From positions 54,976,538 through 55,040,537 of the forward strand of contig CM055104.1 in assembly GCA_029204225.1 (NCBI GenBank): 64,000 nucleotides of DNA. The letters are read 5' to 3'. The notes under the pieces were generated by a model. That model saw only the letters and a list, made by a program, of their open reading frames with translations. It was not told the origin of the DNA and ran no database searches. The position numbers and the translations under genes were made by a program. Positions 55,431-64,000 of the stretch are shown piece after piece. The DNA is from Diphasiastrum complanatum. Taxonomy: Eukaryota > Streptophyta > Lycopodiopsida > Lycopodiales > Lycopodiaceae. How positions within the stretch are numbered: position 1 is the first letter of the stretch; every line of letters starts with the position of its first letter.

Positions 55431-55545
55431 GGCTATGGCTCCAACTAACGCGGGCTATGGCGGGCTCCCAACTAGAACACGTTATGGTTCCGACTAGGCA
55501 TTGTGGCTTTCCCAACCAATGGCTATGGCTTCCAACTATCGAGAG
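55431..55545 (+). repeat. Three imperfect GGCTATGGC-TCCAACTA units
   Basis: GGCTATGGCTCCAACTA (55431), GGCTATGGCGGGCTCCCAAC (55453) and GGCTATGGCTTCCAACTA (about 55522), with GTTATGGTTCCGACTA as a fourth diverged unit near 55483. Confidence 0.7.
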
Positions 55546-56151
55546 GTTGAAGGATGAGAAGATCTACAGTGAGTGGGTGAGTATTTCGGGCAAGATCCAC
55601 TCTTCTCTCGTTTCTCTACTTAGGAACTGATTCAAATGATGGCTTAACCTAAAAGATAAAACCCTAAACTGAATCTCATCCTCTAAGGCTTACCCTACTA
55701 GAGAATGGATGGCCTAGATTAACTTAACCTGTTTCCAGATGAATAATATACAATACAATGTGAAGTAACACAATACATGAAACCACACAAGGGAGAACAC
55801 TCAGAGAGAAAGATAGGCATGTATTGCGAATGAGGTTCTTCTTCAAAATGGACTCTTCCACTTCTATATATACTTGGAGTGGTGGTCACTTACAAAAAGG
55901 CACTATGGGACAAATAGACCACATAGGCTTAACTTGGTACCATGGGACAAACCCCCAATGGACCATAAACAACTGAACTAACTTAAGTTGAACTTATTCA
56001 GAGTTCCAATCTTCTAGGCTTAGGCTTAGAACTAAACAACTTTAAGCCGTTACAACATGGCGCAAAGGCCTAAACTTGACTGATCCAGTTCTAGGCTTAA
56101 GTTTGTATCTTTTTCAAGATGGCTCAAATATTCATAGAATATCAGCCTACA
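55546..56151 (-). mobile_element. Probable LTR of the minus-strand element carrying ORF Z
   Basis: On minus, GATGGAGGGGATAA (polypurine-like, about 56152-56165) is followed by TGTAGGCTGATATTC at 56151. A TATATATA motif near 55876 (inside TCTATATATACTT) could be its TATA box. The left end is not defined. Confidence 0.5.
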
Positions 56152-56271
56152 TTATCCCCTCCATCAAAAGATTGGCGGTCCCACGCCAATTGCCGCTGTC
56201 TGTTGTCTTGTCTGGTCTTTCTACAGCTCTGCATTGATGGCGACCTGGATTTTATGAACTTCTCTGTCGAT

Positions 56272-56855
56272 CTATTCCATTCTCTCGAATCGAATTTTGC
56301 CCAAAAATGGTTGCGGCCGATAGTAATCAAGCATGTTCTGTAGAAGTCCGTACACATACAAAGATTCAACCATGTCAACGTGAAGTTCATTGGTGATCGT
56401 CGTCCGATAGTAAAGCCTTGTCACATTGATGTGATCCATGGGTATGCTTAGGGGCTTATTTAGATCCAAAACTATTGGTGGCAGATCTCTATCCCAAAAA
56501 CAATTTAAGGTAGAAAGGAATGATATTAGGCTGCAATGATCTACAAAGTACCTAATATGGCGGTCCGAATTTGTATGATGTCTCTGGTAGAAATAGTTGC
56601 AATTGGCTACAAAATTGGCCACTGGATCATCGGTCTGAACTTCTTTAGGTAGAATTAGCCAATATATTTTATAAGGAACCCTTTCTGGTGCGAATACTTC
56701 TCTGCGCCTTATGGGATAATATGTTGGATTGACACGCATGTAAGTTGGTGCCGTGATATAGTGCTCGAAAGCATGTGCATTTTCCAACATCATAGCACGT
56801 CGCCACCCAGGATTGTTGCATTGGAAGTTAGCAAAGAGAGTAGTACAATATCTCT
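56272..56855 (-). pseudogene. ORF Z: divergent homologue of the ORF Y C-terminal domain
   Basis: 173 codons from the ATG at 56793. The homologous frame extends upstream to at least 56850 (NNPGWRRAM). Shared with Y in the same order: W-R, (L/T)P-x-x-(K/M)RV(N/D)P-x-Y-x-P-(L/I)(K/R)RR, FL-x-x-x-(D/N)CFWDR-x-L, DH/DHE, LYYRT, MVE and GK/GSK(I/L)RF. It is intact in the open region and ends RFERME, about 110 bases before its LTR, as Y does before 54099. Sequence identity to Y is low, so the two are from different families. At 56855 it is cut by copia J. The function is unknown. Confidence 0.65.
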
Positions 56856-56859
56856 AGGA

Positions 56860-57365
56860 AACGAAAGACTATGGACCGTGTTATTCGAAGGAAGCTGGAT
56901 TTCGGATCGAATCTTACAGTGACGCAAGCTGGGCATCCATGAAGGATGATAGCAAAAGCATTTCAGGAGGTTGTACTCTAATATCTGGCGCAACCATACT
57001 CTGGATAAGAAAAAAGCAAACATCAGTAGCTTAATCTTCATGTGAAGCCGAATATGTAGCAGCAGCCAAGATGGCAAACGAGCTGATATGGATCTGATAC
57101 TATTTCTGAATCTTATGTCTTGTTAATGGATAACACTTCAGCAATCTATCTTACAAAAGATCCTGTATTTCATTAAAAAACAAAGCATATAGCTATCAAA
57201 TATCATGTTATTCGGGACTTAGTCGAAAAGAAGACACTGAAGATAGTCTTCATACCTACAAAGGAAATGACAGTTGATATCTTTACAAAGCCACTCAGTA
57301 AAGCTTTGTTCATGAAGCAGCGAAGAAGATTGGGGTTAATCCAACTGTCCACTTTGAGAGGGAGT
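56860..57365 (+). pseudogene. Copia J RNase H C-terminal part
   Basis: SYSDASWASMKDDSKSISGG, then WIRKKQTSVA*SSCEAEYVA, a frameshift near 57095, MDNTSAIYLTKDPVFH, IAIKYHVIRDLVEKKTLKIV, MTVDIFTKPLSKALF and LGLIQLSTLRGS with the polypurine tract TTTGAGAGGGAG. RT and upstream domains are absent. Stops show decay. Confidence 0.88.
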
Positions 57366-57943
57366 TGTAGAACACCTAATCAGATAGATCTCGATTCTAC
57401 TAACAAAGTGGACAATTTAACTGACAAAGGATGAGAAACGAACTCGAACTCAAAACATTTCTATTCGAGATCAACCTCGAAAGATTCGCAAAATTTATCT
57501 TACTTGAAATTCAAAAGATTCGCAAAATAGTTTTTTGATTGAAGCTCGAAAGAATCGCGAACAATATCTTGTCGCAAAATATTCTGTTTCTTGTTCAAAC
57601 CTCACCTGTCGCGAACAATTTGCGAAATATTCTGGATTCTTCTTCAAGCTCAAAACTGTCAACTATCGCGAACAATTCATGAAACACGAAGATGTTGCGA
57701 AGAGACAAAGTGTCGCGAACAATTCGCGAAACACGAACCTCAGACAAAGAGAAATTGTCGTGAACAATTTGCAAACAAAAATTATTCGAGAGCGTTTATT
57801 TGAATATCAACCATTGTAGTGGTTAGATCTATTGTTACAGAATTAGAAGGCCAAAGGACTTGTCTTGTAACAATATAAATACATGTGCACTACTCGTTGT
57901 AAACAGACTCTCAACTCATTAGGCTACGATATACTCTGATTCA
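57366..57943 (+). mobile_element. Copia J 3' LTR
   Basis: TGTAGAACACC directly after the polypurine tract, to CTGATTCA at about 57943. It contains at least five TCGCGAACAAT/TTCGCGAAACACGAA-like motifs (57545-57740) and a TATA box, TATAAAT at 57874-57880, upstream of the presumed R region. Confidence 0.7.
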
Positions 57944-57949
57944 GTGGAA

Positions 57950-58259
57950 GATAGAGCTATCGAAGATTGCTTGTGACTGTTCCTAAAAACTGGACCATTG
58001 TTGAGGAAGAATGTAAATTCGAAAGTAGATATACGAGTGTCTACATCTCCTGCCCAACTTGCATCTGTGTAACCACTGAGTAAATTGAGTTTGTCGTTGC
58101 CGACTGCTCCATAACAAATGCAAAAGTCCATAGTAGCTCAAAGATATCTCATGACGCTGATAAGAGCCTTCCAATGTGTTACACCAAGGTTAGTCATAAA
58201 CTAACTGAGAGAGCTGACTGCAAAAGCTATGTCTGGCCTGGTACAAATCATGGCGTAAT
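57950..58259 (-). pseudogene. Older copia RT-RNase H fragment
   Basis: On minus: MICTRPDIAFAVSSLS, then GVTHWKALISVMRYL, a stop, MDFCICYG, GYTDASWAGDVDTR and KQSSIALSSTESEYI. This is the copia RT end and RNase H start. It is interrupted at 58259 by copia L; gag/protease sequence of the same orientation reappears at 63407. Confidence 0.8.
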
Positions 58260-59020
58260 TGTCACGAATAGTTATGTTTCGTTGTTGTGAACGATTTTGT
58301 TTATTTGAATTTTCTTTTGTGCGGAAAGCTCACAGGAACCTAGACACACAATACACATCACAGAACAGATTTCATTCTAGAAATCAAGACATCGTAAGAC
58401 AAGGAGATGCACAAAAATAGAGCAATCAATTATCAGTTTAATTTTTAGAGCGAGATCGTCAGTGTCTCGCTGATTGGCAGCCTGACGCTTTGCTCTTTCG
58501 TTGTGTTTTGCTCGTTGGCATACTATCATGCACAACTGTTTCGTTTTTCTTGTTTTTCTTTTTCTGTTCTACTCTCTATGTCTTGTTGTATCTCTCTGTA
58601 TATATTATGATTAGAAATATGGTTTTTATTTCCACTATCTGGAGATTACAAGATAGCTAAACAGAGAATTACAAGAGTAGTTAACGCTAATCAACTAATC
58701 AGTTACTCTCTGTTGTTGCTAGCCTTTTTTTAGCTGGGCGTGAAGTTTGAGACTCCAAGCCTATTGAGCTGCCAGTTGGCAGCGCAAAAGATTCTCTCTT
58801 GTTTCTTTCGTTTCCTTTCGTTTCTTTTCGTTTTGCGTCGCTTTGCGGTTTTTGCGATCCTGGAGGCATGCTTATGATTTGATTCGCAAATCGTTCGTCC
58901 TTCGGTTGTCCTGGAAGCACGTTGACTTTTGCAAATTGTTGGATCTTCGCAAATCATTCGACCTTCGAGTCAAGGCTCGTTGACTTTTGCGTTGCGACAA
59001 AGTTTCACCATTTCTGACAC
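58260..59020 (-). mobile_element. Copia L 3' LTR
   Basis: 761 bp, TGTCACGAATAG to TTTCTGACA. The polypurine tract adjoins at 59021. It carries TTTCGTTTCC and TTCGCAAATC-type repeats. Confidence 0.88.
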
Positions 59021-59809
59021 TCCCTCTTGAACCTTGCAGCTTTGCACGTTTAATCCAATTATCTTTCTTTGCTTGGCAAAGAGTGGCTTGTCGAGCGGCT
59101 TCGTGAGCAGATCTGCAATCATGTCTTCTGATTTTATGTATTGGATCTAGAGCTCTCCTTTCGAGATTAAATCTCGAATGTGATGGTACTTCAGAGGTAT
59201 GTGTTTTGTCTTTGAATGAAAGACATGATCCTGGGATAGATAAATGACATTCTGAGAGTCCATCATCATCATCGTACATGGCCTTTCTTAGGGTATCTCG
59301 ATTGCTTCCAGCATCATCTGCAGCCACACTACCTCGTTTGCCACCTTTGAAGCTGCGACGTATTCAGCTTCGCAAGAGGATTGAGCTACCAAGGTTTGCT
59401 TTTTGCATATCCAGCTGATTGCAATTCTGCACGCTATGGTACATCCTCCAATTATGGACTTGCTATCATCTTTGCAGTTCGCCCAGCTTGCATCACTGTA
59501 GTGATGCAGCTCGAATCCTTTTCTTTTGTTTTCAGCTTTGTAGGTTAATCCCATATTCTGAGTACCCTTCAAATACTATAGAATTCATTTTGCCATTTGC
59601 CAATGTGCCATGCCAAGATTGGAAGAGAATTGGATTAAGGCGTAAATAGAGAAAGCTAGATCGGGTCTGGTACAAATTGTAAGGTACATCAGACCACCGA
59701 TTAGGTTTTGGTAGGGTATACCTACCATCTTCTGTTCTTCCTCTTCTGTTTTTGGGCAATCCTGCTTTGTCAGCTTGGCTGGTATGGCCTTTTCTTTGCA
59801 GTCCATCAT
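59021..59809 (-). pseudogene. Copia L RNase H
   Basis: LIGGLMYLTICTRPDLAFSI at the RT end, then HHYSDASWANCKDDSKSIIG, ISWICKKQTLVAQSSCEAEY, VVWLQMMLEAIEI and, in shifted frames, the SECHLSIPGSCLSFKDKTHT region corresponding to the pol end. Frameshifts at about 59590 and 59300. Confidence 0.88.
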
Positions 59810-59947
59810 GTGATACTACTTGAGCACCTTTCTAGCATATTCAGACTGACTCAAGTTCATTTCACCCTTTGTTCGATCTCTTCTGATCTCCAGCCCGAGA
59901 CATTTCGTTGTCTCTCCTAGATCTGTGATTTCATAACTTTCAGAAAT

Positions 59948-60630
59948 CTAACTCTTCGTGTCCTTGATCAGCATCAAGGAATTTTCTATCATCAGGGAAT
60001 CATCCACGAAAATAGTTAGTATTACAAAATCTTTTCCTACTCTTTGTATGTGGACATTACAGTCTGGTTGTGTAGGATTGAAGTCTAGAGACTTCAGAAG
60101 ACTATCGAGCTTCTTATACCAAGCTCGTGATGCATGTTTTAGACCATAGATGCATCTTTGCAACCGACAGACATATTGTCAATTGTCGGGGTCTTCAAAT
60201 TCTTCAGGCTGCTTCATGAAGATTTCCTCCTCTAGATCTCCATGGAGAAAGGCTGTTTTCACATCAATCTGGTGAATTTCTAGATTGTGCTGTGTGGCAT
60301 ATGCAAGGAGTAGTCGTATGCTTGTCATCTTGACCATCGGCGAATATGTGTTGAAATAATCAGCACCATATCTCTGTGTGTAGCCCTTTGCGACAAGCCT
60401 TGCCTTGTAGCGACCAATGGTGCCATCTTATTTCATCTTCTTCTTGTATAACCACTTGCAGTCGACGATTTTTCTATTTTCTAGCAGTGGCTCTAATGTC
60501 CATGCCTCATTTCGCCTCATCGACTCGATCTCCTCTGACATTGCCTGCTTCCAAAATTCTCCCTCTGGACTCTAGATAGCTTCTTGATATGTTGTCGGCT
60601 CTTTGGGGAAGCTGCAGTATTCAAATTGCG
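59948..60630 (-). pseudogene. Copia L reverse transcriptase
   Basis: On minus the region includes the K-ARLVAKGY-T-like block (60400), INPV/DVKTAFLHGDL block (60250), CIYGLKHASRAWYKKLDSLL and catalytic ILTIFVDDSLMI (FVDD). Stops at about 60430 and 60180 interrupt it. Confidence 0.85.
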
Positions 60631-60727
60631 TGTCTTCGCTCCACTGAAGATTGTTAGCGTAATGGTCTGGAGGTCTTATTTGTCTTGTTGACCTTCTGGG
60701 TTCGTTTTGTCGCTGCTCGAATGTTTC

Positions 60728-61521
60728 TTATTCGTGGGATTGATTTTTTGCTTCCTGCTGCTCTGGAGTCTGTGGCTCAACATTATGATTTGACGTCTGT
60801 CCTCGATCTCCCTCTTGAATAGGCAGCAGTGTGAAGATCTCATGGCCTCTTTCATCTTTTAGTCCAGGGAATGTAGACTCATCAAACTTCACATCTTTGC
60901 TCGAAACACCCTTTTTCGTGGTTGGGTTGTAGAGCATGTACACTTGTGTTCCGTTCGAGTACCCAACCATGATCGTTTGCTCTGATTTATCATCGAGCTT
61001 GCTTCTTTTTTCTTTTGGAATGTGCTTGTATGTTGCACATCCAAACACACGTACATATGATAGATCAGGCTTCTACCTGTCCACATTTCATACGGTGTCT
61101 TATCTTTCAGCATTGTCGTTGTTGATCCGTTCTGCAGGTGTACAGCTGCAGCTATTGCCTCAGTCCAGAATTGACTTGGCAATTGAGCCTGTGCCATCAT
61201 ACATCTGGCTCTTTCGACTAGCGTTTGGTTTCTTCTCTCCACGACACCATTATATTCTGGTGTGTATGTAGGACTGAACTGATGTTCGATCCCTTGTTCT
61301 TGGCAGAATCTTGAAAACTCTTTGCTCTTGTACTCACCTCCATTGTCAAATCTGATGATCTGTATCTTCTTCGAGGTGTGTCTCTCTGCAAATGCCACGA
61401 ACTTCTTGAAGGAATCAAATACTGCAGATTTCTTCTTTAGGTAGTAGATCGTAGTCATCCGGCTATAGTCATCTATGAACGTCAGGAAGTACCTCGATCT
61501 TGAGAGCGAATCCATCTTCAT
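60728..61521 (-). pseudogene. Copia L integrase core and C-terminus
   Basis: FLTFIDDYSRMTTIYYLKKK, IIRFDNGGEYKSKEF and NGVVERRNQTLVERARCMMA carry the D, D and E catalytic residues. PYEMWTGRS and, in another frame, MFGCATYKHIPKEKRSKLDD follow. Shift at about 61060. Confidence 0.92.
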
Positions 61522-61594
61522 CGGTCCACAGACATATGAGTGGACGAGCTCAAGAACTTCTTTGGCTCTTCTTCCCTCATGTGTGAATGGATTC

Positions 61595-61936
61595 CTATGC
61601 TGTTTGCCTTTCTGAAGCTTCGCAGAACTCAGTATCGGGTCTTGATATCTTTAGACCTGTGATTGTGTCTTTTTTACACATGTCATGCAGGCTCCTCATG
61701 TTCAGATGATACATTCTTCTATGCCAGAGCTGATCTTCATTTTTTGATGCATTTAATATGCTATCAGAGTTGCTGATTATCTTGGCTTGGTAGAGATTTC
61801 CTTCTTTGCATCCAACCGTCAGCAACTTGTTTGTATTTTTCTCGATCATGCGACATGTGTTGCCGTCAAACAAAACTCGAATTCCAAGATCTGCCATCTT
61901 GGAGACTGATAACAGATCTTTTCTCAGTGAAGGCAC
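61595..61936 (-). pseudogene. Copia L GAG-pre-integrase region
   Basis: MPSLRKDLLSVSKMADLGIR, then CKEGNLYQAKI and LWHRRMYHLNMRSLHDMCKK: the HHCC-containing region. The RxxxH spacing is changed by Gly-to-Tyr in WHRRMYH. Confidence 0.88.
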
Positions 61937-61945
61937 GTAGAGTGC

Positions 61946-62488
61946 TCATGGCAGCTCTGCTTGACCTGACAGTGTTCGTAGCTGTAGAGTGCTGATGCCT
62001 TTGACATTGTGTCTGCTCCCATCATCTAGAATCACTGCTCTGTTATTTTTTAGTTCTCTGAAGTCGATCAAGATTTTCTTGTTGCAGGTGATGTGTGATG
62101 TTGCTCCTGAATCAATGACTACATCGTAGTCAAGTTTAGTGTAGCTCGTTGCAGCTTCATCAAGTATTGTGAAGGCTTCATCACCTCTATCTACATCCTT
62201 GGATGACTCTGCAACATTTGCCTTCTCAGTCTTGTTTTTTCTTTTTGGGTTGAATCTGCAATCGTATGCAAAGTTCCCCTTCTTCTTGAAGTGCATGCAA
62301 GATATTGCTGGATTGAACCAGCATTTGTTGGCTGTATGGCCAGGTTTGTGACAGTGATCACAGGAAGAAGATTGTTGATTCGAGGACTTCGTCTTCTCAA
62401 ATCTCGGTTTGTTTTTGTTTTTCTTCCTTCTTTTCATGAAGAGGGCCTTTTCTTGATCACTACTTCCTTCTCCTTCATCCCTCATCAA
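61946..62488 (-). pseudogene. Copia L nucleocapsid and protease
   Basis: Basic KKNKNKPRFEKTKS, knuckle CDHCHKPGHTANKC, then a degenerate second knuckle CMHFKKKGNFAYDC (second Cys and His lost), then protease DYDVVIDSGATSHITC (catalytic DSGA-like DSGAT). One in-frame stop lies after QAELP. Confidence 0.9.
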
Positions 62489-63042
62489 TCTCTCATCAGC
62501 GACAAGACTGATTGTTCGAATGTCATATCTGGTAGACTCAGTATGAGCATTTTCAACGGCTGATAGGACGTCGGTAGAGATTTCATGAAGTACATCAGCT
62601 GTTGTGGTGCTGGGACCTGGTGATCCTGTCCTGACGTAGCGAGTTGAGCGAAGATCGTTCTGATCTTCTCAACGTGCTGATCTAACTGGTTGTCATCCCA
62701 TCGTATGGATTGCAGCTGATGGTGAAGATGCATCACTGAAGCTGCAGTCCTCACTTCATACTTCTGTTTTAATCTTTCCCATGCTGCATGGCTGCTTTTG
62801 CAATTTTCAATCTGCATGAGTAGATCTTCATTGATGGACGAAATGATGATCGCCATTGCACGCTCATCCTTTCTAATCCATTCAACTCTCCTCGGGTCTC
62901 CCTCAGGAGGCTACACCTCTAAGAGTTCGGTCATCGACCAGATGCCTTCGCCCTTCAGAAGTGTTTTGATTTTCAATTTCCATATCCTGTAATTTGCGCC
63001 ATCAAGACTGATTCCTACTCTTGTCTGGATCGTTGTAGCCAT
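62485..63042 (-). pseudogene. Copia L Gag
   Basis: ATG at 63042 opens MATTIQTRVGISLDGANYRI, then WKLKIKTLLKGEGIWSM. A TAG follows LLEV, after which gag continues RKDERAMAIIISSINEDLLM, SHAAWERLKQKYEV, LPTSYQPLKMLILSLPDM. The single stop truncates it at about 45 residues. Confidence 0.88.
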
Positions 63043-63094
63043 ATTGTGTTGTCTAGAAAATCACTGCTTAGATATCAATAGTGATAACCTGTCA

Positions 63095-63106
63095 GCTCTG
63101 ATACCA
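63095..63106 (-). promoter_or_regulatory. Primer-binding site of copia L
   Basis: TGGTATCAGAGC on minus, adjoining the LTR (initiator tRNA-Met type). Confidence 0.92.
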
Positions 63107-63406
63107 TGTCGCGAACGGTTTTGTTTCGTTGTCGCGAACAATTTTCTTTCTTTGAATTTTCTTTTGTGCGGAAAGCTCACAGGAACCTAGACATGCGACT
63201 ACACATCACAGAACAGATTCCATTCTAGCAATCAAGACAGCGTAAGACAAGGAGATGCATGAAAATAGAGCAATCAATTATCAGTTGAATTTTTAGAGCG
63301 AGATCGTCAGTGTCTCGCTGATTGGCGGCCTGACGCTCTGCTCTTCGCTGTGTTCTACTCATTGGTAGACTTTCATGCACAGTTGTTTCGTTTCTCTTGT
63401 TTTTCG
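63107..63406 (-). mobile_element. Copia L 5' LTR, truncated
   Basis: Aligns with 58260-58560. Contains two TGTCGCGAAC motifs within its first 45 bases. It breaks off at about 63406. Confidence 0.85.
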
Positions 63407-63880
63407 TGAGTCCAAGTACCAGGAGTCGATATCCTGATGTTCTCCAACCTTGGTCATAAAGGCAGCTTCATCTTCCTCTTGTTGCTGGATCGAGTGACTG
63501 GTTATAACAGTATTTGTCTTGCTGTTGGAACTGCTTCTTCTTCTCGTTGTTGTACTTCAAAGTTCGGCAGTCCTTGATGAGATGACCAGTCCTCTTACAA
63601 TATTTACAAAATAGCTTTTGTCATTGCTAAAATGATGAAGGCTCTGAAGTTGATGCTTCATTTGGTACAGGCTGCTGCATGTTGCTCTTCCTGTCAGGAT
63701 AATCTGACTGTGTAGATCTCTTGGATCTGAACTTCTGATTTCTTTTGGACAAGTAGGAAAATAGCATACATAGGATTTTGACGAAATAGGGATGGAAATG
63801 CACAACTATCCATTTGCTTGCTAATGTTGAGTAGCAACAATTTTGATGACCTTTCAACTACTATGAAACTTGTGGACTAG
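63407..63880 (-). pseudogene. Older copia gag end, zinc knuckle and protease start
   Basis: On minus: basic NQKFRSKRSTQSDYPDRKSN, knuckle CKYCKRTGHLIKDC (about 63590), Lys/Gln-rich spacer, then AAFMTKVG and IDSWYLDS, the start of protease up to its catalytic DS, where copia L begins. A frameshift lies near 63480. Same orientation as 57950-58259 and perhaps the same element. Confidence 0.75.
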
Positions 63881-64000
63881 ATGAGTGGCATAGCACAAGG
63901 GAGAGTATCACCGAAAAAACTTCTCAAACAAGTTCGTCAACTTTTCATGTGTAATTGCTATGAGGTTTTGTTTTGCATGTCTCTAATTCATCTTCTAGTG
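63881..64000. other. No feature recognised
   Basis: Probably further gag sequence of the preceding copia on minus, but no motif supports it. Confidence 0.3.

Larger units (their letters stand above)
58260..63406 (-). mobile_element. Copia element L, nearly complete
   Basis: Order on minus: truncated 5' LTR (63406-63107), tRNA-Met PBS, gag, knuckles, protease, integrase, RT, RNase H, polypurine tract (GAGGGAG, 59021-59027), 3' LTR (59020-58260). All domains are present, with several stops and shifts. LTRs are clearly diverged (roughly 90 percent over the shared part by eye), so it is older than A and B. The target duplication cannot be confirmed because the right LTR is cut. Confidence 0.9.

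Overview
The window looks like nuclear DNA of a vascular plant with a large, repeat-rich genome, probably a fern. Plant origin is supported by a CAX-interacting-protein-4 gene with an almost plant-invariant N-terminus, plant-type Ty1/copia and Ty3/gypsy retrotransposons primed by initiator tRNA-Met or tRNA-Asp, and a pentatricopeptide-repeat (PPR) fragment of the land-plant DYW/PLS type. The fern assignment rests on remembered resemblance of the PPR and LINE sequences and is weak. Only one intact host gene is visible, CXIP4 at 16900-18078 (minus), with a probable leader intron and a promoter carrying a G-box. Almost everything else is transposable-element sequence in several states of decay.

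Layout. 1-3.5 kb: decayed gypsy gag. 3.7 kb: long TC microsatellite. 4.9-7.9 kb: decayed, intron-containing MULE/FAR1-like transposase gene. 8.7-10.2 kb: copia 3' end and LTR. 10.3-12 kb: decayed gypsy RNase H/integrase and LTR. 12.7-16.9 kb: no recognisable gene. 16.9-19.1 kb: CXIP4. 19.9-32.8 kb: a three-level nest. An outer copia-like element C carries a PPR gene fragment between its LTRs. It was hit by copia element A (21129-32207, target duplication CTTAG), which was hit by its relative B (22794-28633, target duplication GGTTA). LTR divergence counted by eye (B about 0.6 percent, A about 3 percent, C more) agrees with that order. 33.4-35.7 kb: copia fragments and a LINE reverse transcriptase broken into two inverted halves. 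36-42.2 kb: gypsy element D on minus. 42.2-43.7 kb: a degenerate TACGG-rich repeat region. 43.7-55.4 kb: gypsy element E on plus, followed by a very large extra ORF (X-Y) with a 904-bp tandem duplication, then an LTR. 55.5-56.9 kb: minus-strand LTR and ORF Z, a divergent homologue of the end of Y. 56.9-57.9 kb: copia 3' end. 58.3-63.4 kb: nearly complete but mutated copia L on minus, apparently inside an older copia.

The most unusual items are: (1) element A, whose integrase and most of RT/RNase H are replaced by a long open, partly hydrophobic coding region; (2) the giant X-Y ORF downstream of gypsy pol, whose C-terminal domain recurs in divergent ORF Z; (3) capture of a PPR fragment by a copia element; (4) a TTCGCGAA-type motif array shared by otherwise different copia LTRs; and (5) gypsy gags with unusually many zinc knuckles. 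All similarity statements come from reading the sequence and from memory of families; no database search was possible.
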